Assembly (NCBI RefSeq): GCF_000003815.2
Contig: NC_049991.1
Span: 18,440,037-18,504,036 of the forward strand
Reading direction: 5' to 3'
DNA from: Branchiostoma floridae
Taxonomy: Eukaryota; Chordata; Leptocardii; Amphioxiformes; Branchiostomatidae
DNA: 64,000 bases
The stretch's first letter is position 1. Each line of letters opens with the position of its first letter. The translations under genes and the position numbers were made by a program. Positions 1-11,889 of the stretch are shown piece by piece. The notes under the pieces were generated by a model. That model had not been told where the DNA came from and searched no databases. It saw only the letters and a list, made by a program, of their open reading frames with translations.

Positions 1-1156
1 ATGCAGATCAAGCAAAAAAAGCGTAGTTTTATCGAATTACAAGTGCGGTGTTTGTCAGCTCCGTTGACATAAAGGCAATGACGCGTGTGCTCTATAAACA
101 CGTACGTCTAAAAAAGCCTGGGGCCAATGTCGACGTGCAAAAATCTAAGTAGACAGGCTGTGCTCCAAGGCACAGCTTGTATACGAAAGCTTTCACCTGA
201 CGAGAGCAAGATATGTGGAAAAAATCTAGAAATAACTCCTAAACTTCGTCATGGCCGTAAAAAAAAGACATCCCGCCCAAAGCCTTGGACCAGAAATGAC
301 ATTTTTATGAGATTAAACACTTCACTATCTTGTGTCTGCAGACGGACGGACTTTACGACTCAATTAATCATGACGCTCAAGAGGCAGGTTCTCCATGACC
401 ACAACAATCACTCAAACTGACAGAGTCTCCGATATAACGCTATAAAACATACCTCCAGTAAGCCCAGAAAAATGCTAGCGGCAGCAGGATGCGTCGTTAG
501 CAAAACCACCAACATGAGCGCTAGAACTGCCATGACGAGTCTCTGCTATGTTCTGTCGGGATGACTCCTGGCGGTGACAAGCTTATATGTGTTCGTGTAT
601 GAGCATACAATAGCCTGATTAAAGACCGCACGACGGTATCTAAGCTGTCTGTCGTCACTTGTGAACAATTACATTATGCTGCAATACAACACAGGATCAT
701 CAATTGGCGTCGGTTTTGCGTAGTATCAGGTGATGCCACTTTGAATCAAAGTTGAACTGTAATTTCCAACACTTACCCAAATTGTCAACAGTGACTTTAG
801 TCTTTGTTAAGGAATACATCTGTTTATAATAAGTTCCTTTCTTTGTGGGAAATCGCTGTTCAACAGAAATTAAAAATGACTGCTTACACCACACATGACG
901 TTGTGTTAAGGTAATTCCATTGCTGATTTGATCCTACTGACGTCACACGAGCATATCACCTCATCGTGAGATTGACTTTTCTTGATAAAATATGCTGATC
1001 AGTCATTGTTAAATCCCATTTGTTATACGTCATCATTACGTCAAGGTGCGAGTTATAAACATGTTTGTGCGGCAGTATTTTACAATCTCTGACTTTCACT
1101 GGGGCTTTTAAAAATATCAGATGCCTGTCCTGTCACAAACGTGGTAAGGCGTGAAC
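1..1156. other. intergenic, no gene recognised
   Basis: I see no convincing coding exon, RNA gene or repeat boundary here. A 97-codon open frame at 127-420 (+) has no recognisable domain and no splice or promoter context, so I do not call it. Confidence 0.5.
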
Positions 1157-1373
1157 TGACAGGTACAAAAGAAGTCCGATTCCGTACATGGTACAGCTAC
1201 TAAACAACACTTAAATGTTGTGGACTATGGACCATTTGGACATTCGAACAACTACACTACTATTGACAGGTACAAAAGAAGCCCGATTCCGTACCTGGTA
1301 CATCTACTAAAGAACACTTAAATGGTTATGGACTATGGACTATTTGGACATTCAAACAACTACACTACTATTG
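1157..1373. repeat. two-copy tandem duplication, period about 107 bp
   Basis: Unit 1 starts at TGACAGGTACAAAAGAAG near 1157 and unit 2 at the same motif near 1264. Both run through a shared GGACTATGGAC segment and end in ACTACACTACTATTG. Substitutions and a small indel separate the copies. No coding potential. Confidence 0.8.
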
Positions 1374-1651
1374 TGTGCCACTCTATCAGGCAATTTTATT
1401 CTGTTTAAAAGTTGAGCGTTAAACTAATTCTGTAATCAAGCCTTTAAATTATTATTTTATCTTGCAAATGTGATCATGTTATACATGCACAAGCATAATT
1501 CAGGTAACTGAGGTTGCCTGTGAGGCCTTGTACATAATGTATGTGTTTCCTGAATAAACCAATCATCATCATCATCGATATCATCAGGACACATTTGGAG
1601 CTCCTGATATTGAATTGAATTGTTGTCTATTCGATCTCCATTAATCCGCCT
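1374..1651 (+). mobile_element. possible non-LTR retrotransposon 3' end
   Basis: AT-rich 3'UTR-like sequence with AATAAA near 1553 is followed directly by a short ATC microsatellite tail (about 1560-1576), the usual look of a 5'-truncated LINE 3' end. No coding part remains. Weak call. Confidence 0.3.
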
Positions 1652-1857
1652 TACTGTAAATGCAGAAATGTTCGCGGTGGATTAATGTTCGCGGTTTTTG
1701 CCGCTTCACCGCGATATTAAATCCACCGCGAATATTTTTCTATTATGATATTAGACTGCAGTCTATGGTGTTACCGCGAAATTAAATCCACCGCGAAAAG
1801 TCCTTTTTCCCGCTACCGCGAAATTAAATCCCCACGAACTTAAATGCATTTACAGTA
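1652..1857. mobile_element. MITE with TACTGTAAATGCA terminal repeats
   Basis: The left end TACTGTAAATGCA (1652) and right end TGCATTTACAGTA (1845-1857) are perfect inverted repeats and TA dinucleotides flank them. The interior holds several copies of an ATTAAATCCACCGCGAA-type motif in both orientations. This is a non-autonomous TIR element, consistent with a TA-inserting Tc1/mariner-like family. Confidence 0.75.
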
Positions 1858-2837
1858 TTCGATTCGATGTCCATCTCTGAATATTACTAGACATCGTACA
1901 TTTGTTGACTACAACTTCTTTAGTCCTAAAGTAAAACATATATGTATACTCCCATACTTTATCTTAAATCTAATGTTTAACTCCTACTTTTAAGATTAGA
2001 TATTTTACATGTATCTGATTTTAAGAGACAAACCTACGGAGAAATAAAATAAAAAATCTTATATTGTGGCAAGAATCAACTTCTTTCTTCTTATTTGCAA
2101 CGAATACTGTGGTCTACGGGAGCGTACTACTTTAATTATAACTTTCCAGACATTCAACATACATACACAGTACACAATACACTCATTTGACAAAAGTGTA
2201 ATCGTGAGGAAAAATTACGCACGTACGTACGCGCGGGTACTCTTACATATGGCAAGGATATAGAGTAGCTAACGACTTAGGCAGACGATTACGTACGGCA
2301 TTAGTGAAGACTTAACTGTAAGTAAATACAACTTCAACGTTCAATTTCGCTGAGTGATTATCTGATGAAGCATATTGGGCATTTACGACACTGGCGCTTC
2401 ACAAGATACTTACCGCGGAAAAGACCGGTGAACGCTTTAAACAAGTTTTGTGGCAATTTTCAACAGTAATGTTCGCAAGCACACACACACCAAAAAACAC
2501 GCTTTCGTTAGAGCGGTAAATCTCAGCCCGAAGAGCTTATCAAAAGATGCACTTTCGGTGACACACTGACACCACTGAAGAATCCTTGCAGGCGGGAGAG
2601 CAAGTCATCCAAGAGTGGCGGACTCCAGACACATTTTCATACTCTATGTAACATCCTAAACGCGGGATTGCATAGTTTGGTAGCAAAAACTGCTAGCCCT
2701 AGTACTGGAATAATTCAAGCAATTTTCAAAAGATGGGAATTGTACAAAGTCTGCAACATTGTCCTAATTGAAGTATAAAAAATTTATCCTATCTGTTCAT
2801 CAAAAATGTCTTCAACCAACTTCTCTTGAAAAAAAAA
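1858..2837. other. intergenic; would be intron 1 of the minus-strand gene at 2844
   Basis: I searched for a second exon of the minus-strand signal-peptide gene starting at 2921 and found none I could support. No repeat boundary was recognised. Confidence 0.35.
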
Positions 2838-2843
2838 ACTCAC

Positions 2844-2921
2844 CCCGATCATGTTCAGGAACATCCCCTGCGTCAACGTTGTCATCATCATCAAGCCAAG
2901 CAGCAGTAAAGTTACACCCAT
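2844..2921 (-). CDS. first coding exon of a secreted protein (partial gene)
   Basis: On the minus strand an ATG at 2921-2919 opens 26 codons starting MGVTLLLLGL and ending NMIG, followed at once by a consensus donor GTGAGT (2843-2838) in phase 0. The peptide is a textbook signal sequence: a hydrophobic Leu/Met core, then Thr-Leu-Thr-Gln-Gly as a plausible cleavage region. A TATA box lies about 55 bp upstream. The layout (short signal-peptide exon, phase-0 GTGAGT donor) matches exon 1 of the prokineticin-like gene at 11890, but too little remains to claim homology. Later exons were not found and may lie beyond position 1. Start, signal peptide and donor are seen; the gene itself is inferred. 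Confidence 0.5.
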
Positions 2922-2975
2922 TGTCTCCTCTAGTCTTGCCGGACCTCAACACTCTTCCTATGAAGAATTCGTCCG

Positions 2976-2983
2976 TTTTTATA
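2976..2983 (-). promoter_or_regulatory. TATA box for the exon at 2921
   Basis: On the minus strand TATAAAAACGG reads out of 2983-2973. It would place transcription start near 2950 and leave a short 5' leader before the ATG at 2921. Confidence 0.45.
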
Positions 2984-2989
2984 GACAGA

Positions 2990-4234
2990 TTCACGCCTGC
3001 GCGAAGACTTTAATATGTTTATTGTGTCCGTGCACTCGTGGTGACCACCCGTAGCCCCCGGGGGAAAACGGAATCGTGTTTACCGGTATCGCTGCGGTGT
3101 GCGCTGAAGAAGACACGTCCCTTTGATTATAGGACACTGCGTTTGAATATCATAAGAAAGCCTTTCCAACGCTGCAGGAAATTGGTTTCTATAGGGGATC
3201 GTCTTCCATTAACCGTATGAACCACTAATGCTTGTTTAAATGGGTGCATTTCCCAGAAATAAGGCACTTAAGTTTTCCCAATGGATGTGTGAAACCGTTA
3301 TGTCATCACGGGAAGTCTTGAGTGAGATGTGCCTGGTTTATTCTAGATATAAAGTTCATTTCGGATGCATCAATGATGTCTATGATAGCCCACGATAACT
3401 AGGGTTACGACTTCTTCTTACTTAGTAAGTCCACATTATGATGACTGCGTATCATTTTCCACCACGCGACGGTCTTCAGCTATTTAGTCGTAGAGTGGAA
3501 AAGATCGCCTTTGCTAGAAAAAGGTATTAATGTGATGCTTTTAATGATACACTCGCCACCGTATGAGGCCAATTGCAACAGGCTTTTATTTGCTCGCCAA
3601 GATGTTTTGGCGTCACAAAAGCGCTTCTCAAAGAACTTGTCAGGAAGTTGCCTGAGGGTGATTGGAGGTGTGGTAAACGCGTATCTGAGACGACTATTAG
3701 TTTCTTTCTGAATTTAGTTATGCTTTATAGAGGGAACACTTTTCATCCACACAAACCAAAGAAACTCCACACATAACTGATCATGTCCTCCCAACTTACC
3801 AACCATCGTGATGGAGCTAGGTCGCCGGTTCATATTCGGCGCAGTAGGCTTTTTCTTCAACTTCGAGCATTTTGAAATTTACAAAACAATCGGTTGTGGA
3901 TGGTTTGTAGCTTTCACCAGGCCATCCTACGGGGGTACGGGGAGAGTAGAATTCGGTAAAAATTGAGAAATTGGCCAAGGCTGTCAGTCTTTCCCCTCCG
4001 GCTGACTAGCTCCTCTGATAGCAACACTGCCCTGGCAAAGTTATTCTCTAGATGAGACTAGATTTGGTTGGTGGTTGGGAGTAAGCCAAAAGTGGTCAGC
4101 AAGTTGCGTTTTTAGTCAAATTTGACTCTTAGTCTAAAACTGGTCAGACTGCTACAAACCTACCAACCATGGTTAGCTGTTTTGTTAGTTTTTGTTTGTT
4201 TGTTTGAACCTTTGTTTATTTACAAAAAGAAAAC
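2990..4234. other. intergenic, nothing assigned
   Basis: Open frames on both strands are 60-75 codons, overlap one another and show no domain, splice context or codon bias. I saw no terminal inverted repeats or tandem array. Confidence 0.45.
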
Positions 4235-4456
4235 TACTCTCCTTTTAACGTCGCAAAACCCGCACATTACAGAAAAAGTGGGATTTTTCGTCTTCCACTG
4301 TCTCAGAAAAAAGAAGTCACACCCAATAAGTTACATCTTTAAGTTAGACTAGAGTAGTCGCTGACTATACTGTTCTAGTGCTTACCATTATTTGTCTGTC
4401 TTTTTTCTTTTGTCAGCTGCAATTAGCCTTCGGGCAAGAATTTGCAATAAACAACT
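4235..4456 (+). mobile_element. LINE 3' end (copy 1 of 2)
   Basis: This segment matches 10805-11010: shared ACGTCGCAAAACCC, ATTACAGAAAAAGTGG, CCCAATAAGTTACATC, then the terminal TGCAATTAGCC..CGGGCAAGAA..TTGCAATAAA. The AATAAA-bearing terminus is the 3' UTR of a CR1/L2-type non-LTR element. It is 5'-truncated, and the coding part is degraded. Confidence 0.6.
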
Positions 4457-4575
4457 CTGAGCTTTTGGCGTTGTGGTTTGCACGTTAGATTTGTGATCAG
4501 GCTGCCCGGGTTCGGCTTGGGATCGAATCCCGGGAGTTGGGATGTTGTTTCTTTCTGTTCTATAATGTATACGCT
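4457..4575 (+). mobile_element. tRNA-derived SINE
   Basis: A tRNA-like head has an A-box region near TGGCGTTGTGGTTTG and a B box GGATCGAATCC (about 4520-4531), followed by GTTGTTTCTTTCTGTTCT. The same head and tail reappear in antisense at 37395-37540. Promoter boxes are seen; the SINE class is inferred. Confidence 0.6.
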
Positions 4576-5079
4576 ATAATACGCTTTAATAAGTTTTTTA
4601 TTGGTCTCAAAGGACCTGTGTGAAGGAGACACGTTAGTAGATTATTGATTGCTACGACTCTGCGCCACACATGACGCGTTTTCACAGTGTACACGATGCA
4701 ATTATCTCACAACTCCAGCACAGAGTCCTTAATGCGACAGCTTCTGTAAGGCCATGTTGATTTGATTATATGGATTACATCCTCTGGGAACCCCAAAACT
4801 GATGCGAGCATGCGAATAATAATAAAAAAGATTGGCTAAAAAACATTGCATTCATTATGAAATGTACAGGTAAGTGGTCTAGAAGGTTGAACAAATGAAC
4901 AAATACAGAGTATTGATGCCAGTATATATCCTAATAATATGTTACTTTTGTTTTCACATCTTCTTTGGCCTTGGACATTTGTATACGTTTTCGGATATCT
5001 ATATTTTTCATCACATCATATATTTGCTCCTTTTGTAGCTTCTCTTCTTCCGTTTCGAGGCTACCAACCTCAACTTGCT

Positions 5080-5255
5080 GAAGACCTTTGTAGCCTATAT
5101 AGTCATTTTTCACTTGAGTGAAGTGAGGAAAGTCGTGTAAAGTATCTTTCCCAAGGGCACAAGATCGGTGACACGGCGGAGTTCGAACTCAGGACCTTCT
5201 GGACCTGAGTCAAACGTGCTGCTGATTGCGCCACGCGGTCCCACAGCTGATTTAA
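5080..5255 (-). mobile_element. tRNA-derived SINE with conserved 3' domain
   Basis: On the minus strand the element starts near 5255 with GGGACCGCGTGGCGCAATCA (A box), has the B box GAGTTCGAACTCC, and continues into CTTGGGAAAGATACTTTACA and CTTTCCTCACTTCACT. That second block belongs to the same family as the SINE 3' half at 57235-57370. Confidence 0.65.
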
Positions 5256-5579
5256 AGCATGGTTCCAAAACTTTTTTTTTGTAAACGGCGAACATTGAAG
5301 CGCGCGCGTATGTCACCCATACAATCAACTCAACAAGGCCTAATTGAGGATCTATCTTCGTAGGTCCCTTTGCTTCAATCACACAGCCAGCTGTTACAAC
5401 AAACTTGAGATAATTCCCCCGCCCGCCTCACTGTCATGCTTTGAATAGACCGACTGACGCAACAGGAGGACCCGGCGCCCACATCTACAGGTGGTAATGA
5501 CAAGTGTGGATGTCTCCACCGGTGTAACATGCTGCTGTGAAGCAACTGACGGAGTGGGATCCGCTCATTCTGAAAGTAC

Positions 5580-5895
5580 CGAAGGCACAGACTACCTCCT
5601 TCAGAGGTAATCTACAGTTCCAGGGCCCGATGGTTTGGAATGAACTTTCTACTGAACAGCGACAAAGGACTACTGTAACAGCTTTTAAAAACGGACTGAG
5701 ACAGTACTATTAGCAGCCGGCAGGACATACAATTGTATATTGCTACCTTTTTTTCCATATTAATTTTAGTGTATTTCGAAATCATGTTGTATGTACTATG
5801 TGTATGTATGCATATGTGCCCAGTGGCACTTGACAAGCAGGCAGTAGCCTGAGAGTGTTTTTCCTGGTTAAATAGATAAATAAAAATGAAATGAA
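5580..5895 (+). pseudogene. LINE polymerase C-terminus and 3' UTR (truncated)
   Basis: The frame ending at TAG 5711-5713 reads FQGPMVWNELSTEQR followed by TAFKNGLRQYY. This is the typical C-terminal tail of CR1/Jockey-type reverse transcriptase proteins (a Phe-x-Gly-x-x-x-Trp-Asn block, then a Phe-Lys-x-x-Leu end). About 180 bp of 3' UTR follows, with an A/T-rich tail (AATAAAAATGAAATGAAAT) to about 5898. The catalytic domains are absent. Confidence 0.7.
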
Positions 5896-5899
5896 ATAA

Positions 5900-6933
5900 C
5901 AAGCGCTGCTTCAGAACAATGTAGTACGAGGGACACTGACATTGACGTGACTTGTATCATCAACAAGCTCCTAACTTTTGTGCTGTTTTGTGACTATGTG
6001 GTTGACAGTGACATGCTTTCTTTATGTCTGTTTTGTCCCATGTTCATTAAATCTCTTTTTACTCCTCTCATGATTTTCTGGTAACATATCTAGAAACCGT
6101 CCGGATGTGTGCCTGATCGCCCCGCGGCAACAAGAAACTAGTGGTCATCAGCGGATCCGGACGGAGGAAGAACTCCTTCCTGCAATTTCATTTTTCCTGT
6201 TAATTCGGAAATAGTGCCATTATGTATGATGATTCTGATATTTCCGGCTTATTGGATGACTCTTATTTTTGCCTTTTATCTTCTATCGGAAGGTACAGTA
6301 ACTTCGGACGTAAATTTGAGAGTTTGACATCGTTTCGGTGCGGTGTCTGTTGTTTAAAAAGTAACGTTTGCGTTTTGGCTAATGATAAATGAGAGTGGTG
6401 GCGTTTGGAAACTTTCCGTTCAGGAGCTAATTTTGCATCGTCTTTGCATTATTTACACCATGAATCTTAGCCGGTAAAAACAGAAAAGGCTTGTTATGAA
6501 TATAACGTTCCATATTGTTACATTCTAAGTAGGGTACCGTAACTTCGGCATACAAGTACCTCTGCCTCTCTTGGACTTGTTGTTGGAACGATTTTGAGAA
6601 AACAGATGGAATTTGTTGTCAACTTACTTCAGCTTCCCTCTGGTACACATAGAGGATAAAAAAACGGTTAAACAACCCATCAAACATCTCTTAGCGTGCA
6701 AAGCGGGTCAAAGGATCGTATTTTTTTCTTCTTCAAAGATTACGAAAATACGTCAAGTACGACATTTGGTCGTTCATTTTTCTGATATCACGAAGAAACT
6801 CGTATGAATCCGTCTTCTCCTGAGGCTAAATCTATGTATCTTCTTTCACAAAGCTCCATGACTCTCCGTGTTGAAAGAAGATACAAGCTATAGTGCTTGA
6901 AATAGAGTCTTTTTTCCGCCTGATGTTGATGAT
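5900..6933. other. intergenic, nothing assigned
   Basis: No supported gene. GGTACCGTAACTTCGG-like sequence occurs twice (near 6293 and 6534), which may mark an old dispersed repeat. Confidence 0.4.
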
Positions 6934-7518
6934 TAAGACTTTCCGGGTGATGACGAACATACGTACATCACACCCTCAGGCACAACATGCGGCACTTTAT
7001 CGAATCAGGAAGACATAACCACACTCCTCTAGAGCAAAGAATATGCCAATTTTGTAGTTTAGGTAAAGTGGAAGATGAAGCACATTTTACTATGGATTGT
7101 CTTTTGTATGATTGCGATAGGAGCTATTTATTTGACTATGTGTTAAGTAAATATCCCCACTTTAGATTCTTGAATAGTAAAGAGAAATTTATATTCCTGA
7201 CAGCTCTTGATAAACCAACTATGACCAACCATACAGCTAGCTACATTTATGCAATTACCTAAAAAGGGAGAGGAAGTCGAATGTCATAGAATAGAATTGA
7301 CGCATATCTGCATATATAGATGTGTATGTTTGTTTCCATTGTTACATATACTACTACTAGTACGTGGTTCTTAACATGTGACCTGTACTTAGCCCAGCAG
7401 GGCAAAAATGTGCAATAAAGGTATTCATTCATTCATTCACTAAGACTTTCCGGGCGATGACGAACACACGTACATCACGCCCCCCCCCCTCCCTTGCAGG
7501 CGCAACACGCAGCACTTT
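6934..7518 (+). mobile_element. 5'-truncated LINE bracketed by 65-78 bp direct repeats
   Basis: The LINE body runs 6999-7440. It begins in frame at Ile-Glu-Ser-Gly-Arg-His and encodes to TAA 7260-7262 the C-terminal zinc-finger tail typical of many invertebrate LINEs: RICQFC, then VEDEAHFTMDC (Cys-x2-Cys...His-x4-Cys), then the KEKFIFL segment. The 3' UTR ends in AATAAAG and an ATTC tail that stops at 7440. Immediately on either side are copies of the same sequence, 6934-6998 and 7441-7518, starting TAAGACTTTCCGGG and ending GCACTTT; the right copy has a C-run expansion. These look like an unusually long, aged target-site duplication. Confidence 0.75.
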
Positions 7519-7799
7519 GTGAAATCTGATGAAAGAACCTCTTAAAAAAGGCCCGTGTGAAGTACCTAGTGCGAATCAAATTGCGTGGACCGTATTCGAC
7601 TAATTAGAATGAGGCTTGTTTGCCTGCTCGACTTCATAATAAGGTTGTTAACGTCACCAAATAGTTATCATATTTCCCGATAGGGCGAGCCTAATGGTGA
7701 AGTATTGTGTGCGAATATAGCTTGACAAAGAGCAATTACTGGGAGGGAAACATCCCGCATTTTCTGGAAAATGTTGCCTTTCTAGCGTTTGCGAAGCCG

Positions 7800-8125
7800 G
7801 TGTGTAAAGGTGGGGTCACACATGCGTATATATATTCAAGTCCGTTTGAGGTGCGTATAACGCTCTTAGTCTCTACCAGGCTCCACAGGTCGCGGGAAAA
7901 TAGCACAAATTGGACAAATATAGATACATAACATGCCAGATGAGTTAGCTGACCGAGAAGTATAGTTAGCGACCCAGCTAACTCGTCTTTCATGTTACCT
8001 GTTTACGTTTGTCCAATTTCTATCATTTTTACAACGACCTGTGGAGCCTGGTGGAGGCAAATACTCCAATGCGCGCCTCATACGGACTTAAATATATACG
8101 CAGGTGTGACCCCACCTTTACGCCG
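7800..8125. mobile_element. foldback element, copy 1
   Basis: A large inverted repeat. The left arm (about 7803-7935: AAGGTGGGGTCACAC, TTCAAGTCCGT, CAGGCTCCACAGGTCG, AAATTGGACAAA) is matched in reverse complement by the right arm (about 7985-8122). A related element lies at 49015-49290. No coding potential; short frames inside are arm artefacts. Confidence 0.75.
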
Positions 8126-9221
8126 AAGGATTCATCAACGTTCTTGTATGTGTTGTCTATGTTTCTCCCTTTATGCGTTTCAGTACTATTAGTCTAAAAA
8201 AATGCACACAAATTTGTCATACATGTACATAAAAGAATGTGGGGGTGGGGTGGGGTGAAATATAGAAGATTGCTACCTAAGATGATTTAGTCTAACTAAA
8301 ACAACGTAAAAAAATATGTAGAGGTAAACCACGGTCATTTGTTTGATTTTATCATGAAAATCGTACGTATACCACCTTAAAAGGACACTTGTCAGAAAAA
8401 CGAAGAAGACTACCATGATGACGACTACTACGTTTTGGCCGCAGGTAGGACGGTTATGTTGGGGGTTTTGCCTGAAGCTTCCGCCACTTATATCACACAG
8501 AATGGGCCCCCACGTACATGTGTAGGAGGAAGAATAAGAACTCTAATGGAATTTAAAAACAAGACTTTTTATCCTTGAAATAAGCTAGTGACGACATGCA
8601 GCCAATAGAAAGAAACAACCTTGTCAAACTCAATCCATATTTCATTATATTTATAACAGATCCATAAGGTATGTATTATTATGATTATTATTATCATCGA
8701 ATGGAGAATTCTTTACTACGCCATTCCATTTGTTGCGGTCCTTCCTGGCATTGCCGCGTCCTCGTCCTTGACACTCTACACCAGTGTCCCACATTGAAGC
8801 TTCTGTAAAACTTTGTTTTCCGAGACACAATTTTCCTCATAGAATGAAAGTTTATTTGTGTTGGTAGACTACATTGTATAGAAACACTTTACATCTAACA
8901 CTGCAATTAATACTATTGGGACTTACCCTTCTAAGTTTTCCTCGTGTCTTCAATGGAAAGTAAGACGTTCCCGGTCAACTATGAGTGCACCTACTAAATA
9001 GTTAATTTAGGGAGATTATTAGTTTAGGGAGAACATAATATAAAATATACTACAATGCTAAACTTTCTTTCAACACAATTGAGTACACGGATCACATTTT
9101 CAACGACCACTGTCGCCTTCTTGAGGATCAAATACAAAATAATACAAAATGAAACATGCAACTGGGTGAATCTCTAACGAGTCATACGTGCCTGATAGCA
9201 CCCGCTGTCTTTCATCAGTAA
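8126..9221. other. intergenic, nothing assigned
   Basis: AT-rich DNA with no supported gene or element boundary; a G-rich run (GTGGGGGTGGGGTGGGG) lies near 8240. Confidence 0.4.
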
Positions 9222-10151
9222 AGGTGGGCTCCCACTGCACTCGCGTCACGCTTGCGTCGCTTCGGGGTTCGTTCATTGTGTCACTGTTGTGTTATTTTCG
9301 CCGATTTTCTGTTGCGCTCCCACTGACATGCGTCACTGTTGCGTTTCTAGACTAAATGGACAGGTTATCGGAAGTCGCAGCGTTGTCAATGTATGAAAAA
9401 TCACTGTAAAATGATGAAAATGCCTAAAAATGAGATTTGTAATGAAATTATTTCCCTTGTGATGATGCTTATGCTTATGAATGTTACTTATGTTATGTTA
9501 TGTAATAACCTTGAAAGACTTTTACAGTAAAAGAAGTAACCCAAATGAATGGACACGAACCATATACCACATTTTACTCCATCGCTTATGTGTTTTGCAA
9601 CAAGTATGTGTAATGGTGTGTGTTAATTTTCATATTTCACAAATGAAAAATCTTGATATTTCCTACGTTTTAATAGGAAATAGACAAAATATAACCGTGA
9701 TACTGTTTAAGGCATGTTGGCGTCACTGTTGTGTCACTGTTGTGTTACTCTTGGGTCACTGTTGTAACTAAAAAACTTCTGTAAAATGATATCCAAAATG
9801 TATCCAAAATAGCTTTTCAATAATAAAATGATGTTTACTTTTGATACTTGGTGCAAAATAGACAAAATATAATCTTGATACTGTTGAAGACATGTTGGCG
9901 TCACTATTGTGTCACTGTTGTGTTACTCTTGGGTCACTGTTGTGTCACTCTTGGGTCACTGTTGGGGCATCTTGCCACTTGCGTTATTTTTTAACTTCCA
10001 AAAAAACGTCGCGCTTGCTTGTGTCACCTGTAGGTTTGCTTGTGTCACCTCTAGGTTCGCTCGCGTCACCTCTAGGTGCCGCGGGGTTACGTCTGCGTTG
10101 TCGAACCCCGAAGCGACGCAAGCGTGACGCGAGTGCAGTGGGAGCCCACCT
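9222..10151. mobile_element. 930-bp Harbinger-like MITE
   Basis: The ends are about 50-bp inverted repeats (AGGTGGGCTCCCACTGCACT at left, its complement at right to 10151). TAA flanks both sides (9219-9221 and 10152-10154), the TWA-type duplication expected for PIF/Harbinger elements. The interior contains two blocks of a short tandem motif based on GTCACTGTTGTGT (9720-9770, 9897-9965). No transposase frame is visible. It shares terminal style with eight or more shorter elements in this window. Confidence 0.8.
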
Positions 10152-10205
10152 TAATCGAGATTGAGTCGAAAGGAAAATGTAACTGGTAAGTTTCTCGATG
10201 CTTGT

Positions 10206-10420
10206 CTTCTTTACCGGCCTCTCTGGTGGCATTGGCGTAATTTGTTGGGGGAGGGGGGGGGGGGGGTCTGAGGGTTGGTGATTCATGATTTTAAACCGGG
10301 AATACGCCGGGAAAGGAAACATACCGGGAAAGGAAAAATGCCGGGAAACGAATATATGCCGGGAAGATTGTACTCGCCCTACTGGGGGCGCCAATGCCAC
10401 CAGAGAGGCCGGTGAAAGAG
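10206..10420. repeat. inverted repeat around a GCCGGGAAAGGAA microrepeat
   Basis: ACCGGCCTCTCTGGTGGCAT and five further bases (10213-10237) are perfectly inverted at 10389-10413 (25 bp). Between them are a G-run (10250-10267) and imperfect repeats of GCCGGGAA (about 10300-10370). Possibly another foldback element. Confidence 0.55.
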
Positions 10421-10804
10421 GCTACAATGGAAGCTCCTACATACACGCAGCCACCGGTATAACGTCCCCAACCTCCAGTAGTTTTACCACATTACTGCAT
10501 TACTTAGGTGTGAGTATGAAGTACGTACTTATGAAGTACGGAAACATGGGTTCTTTCAGTCTGTAAAGTTTTTAATCTACACTCTACTTCTCAATACGTG
10601 AGACATAAATCTAATCAACGAAGCACTGCAATTCCATTCAGTCGCCTTGTCCAAGCTTCCATAGAGGTTATTATTGCCTCCCCCCCCCCCCCATTGTATT
10701 CTGGTAGCTCTCCAGCTGGGTACGTGCGCACATTTACATCGAATGACGCCAGTGACTTAGGTCGTAAGAAACAGATTATAGACGTTAGACGGACGTTCTC
10801 CCAT

Positions 10805-11010
10805 AAACCCACCCTCCTTTCAACGTCGCAAAACCCACATATTACAGAAAAAGTGGTATCTGTCGTCTTCCACTGTCTCAGTCAAACCCAATAAGTTACA
10901 TCTTTAACTTGTTTTAGTTAAACTAGAGTAGTCGATTACTATACTGTTTACCATTATTTGTATGTCTTTTTTGTCACTTGCAATTAGCCCTCGGGCAAGA
11001 AGTTGCAATA
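10805..11010 (+). mobile_element. LINE 3' end (copy 2 of 2)
   Basis: Homologous to 4235-4456 through to the terminal TTGCAATTAGCCCTCGGGCA and AATAAAA. Truncated at 5'. A C-run (10681-10692) precedes it. Confidence 0.6.
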
Positions 11011-11813
11011 AAACTCATGTATGATAACTGGCCGAATTCTACACGATGTAGTTGTCTGAGCGGGTTACATATGTTGCACTGGATCTCATATGACGTCGTA
11101 GTTTTGTTGACTACAGAGTGTCGTTGCCAGGACTGTTATACAAGTGGTTCCCTGACACAGTTCGTGTTTGCAGATGACAGATCATACCCTACTTTAAACG
11201 CTAATAAGAAATAAACATTGAAATCCGTAGTTTCAAGTAGGCAGTAGGTGATATACACCTAGACATCCCAGCATTGTATTCCAGAATAAAGTTTATGAAA
11301 GAGCTCATCAAGACAAAAAGAATGCTCTTAAAATGGAGCCGATGGTTTGTGCGGTTGCTAAGATAAGGCTCTGCAAGTATTACCAAATAAGCCGCGGCTT
11401 TCCTGCGACTTTCCTCAGCTCAATGGAAAGTCTTTTCCGTTGTTGTTTTGCAAAGTGTTCCCCTGAAATAGAGCGTTTACGCCGACATTCTGGCTTGTTT
11501 CGACTACTCAAGGGAGTTACTTTTCAGAAAAGTCAATCTTAAGGTTTCTTAACTTTTTTTCAAGGTATATTACTCAAGCGTAGGAGCCTAAGTGGTAGAA
11601 CTGATTGAGATGTCTATGATTAGAAACATCATTAGAAACGTACCACAGATCCAGCGGTTTGTCATTTCACTAAGCGCACATTACTCAGTGCGACGTCAAC
11701 GTTCATCCATTTTCTTACTTATGATAAAACGAGCAGCAATCGTCGTGTTTGACATCGTCATTAGCGGCCAGTGGGGGCGTAAGCTCACTCTGAAAAGGGC
11801 AATCAATCACGCA

Positions 11814-11845
11814 CAGACGTCTGACGACAAGCTGTGGTATATAAA
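11814..11845 (+). promoter_or_regulatory. core promoter of the prokineticin-like gene
   Basis: TATATAAA at 11838-11845 is a strong TATA box about 45-50 bp upstream of the ATG at 11890, so initiation is expected near 11870 with a very short leader. Just upstream lie a palindrome CAGACGTCTG (11814-11823) and a GGGGGCG box near 11773. The boxes are seen; their use is inferred. Confidence 0.6.
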
Positions 11846-11889
11846 GGTGCTTGTGTAAGGACCTGGACACGGCTGAAGTGGGACAAGCG

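Noticed and set aside
127-420. 97-codon open frame at the window start
   Set aside because: No recognisable domain and no gene context.
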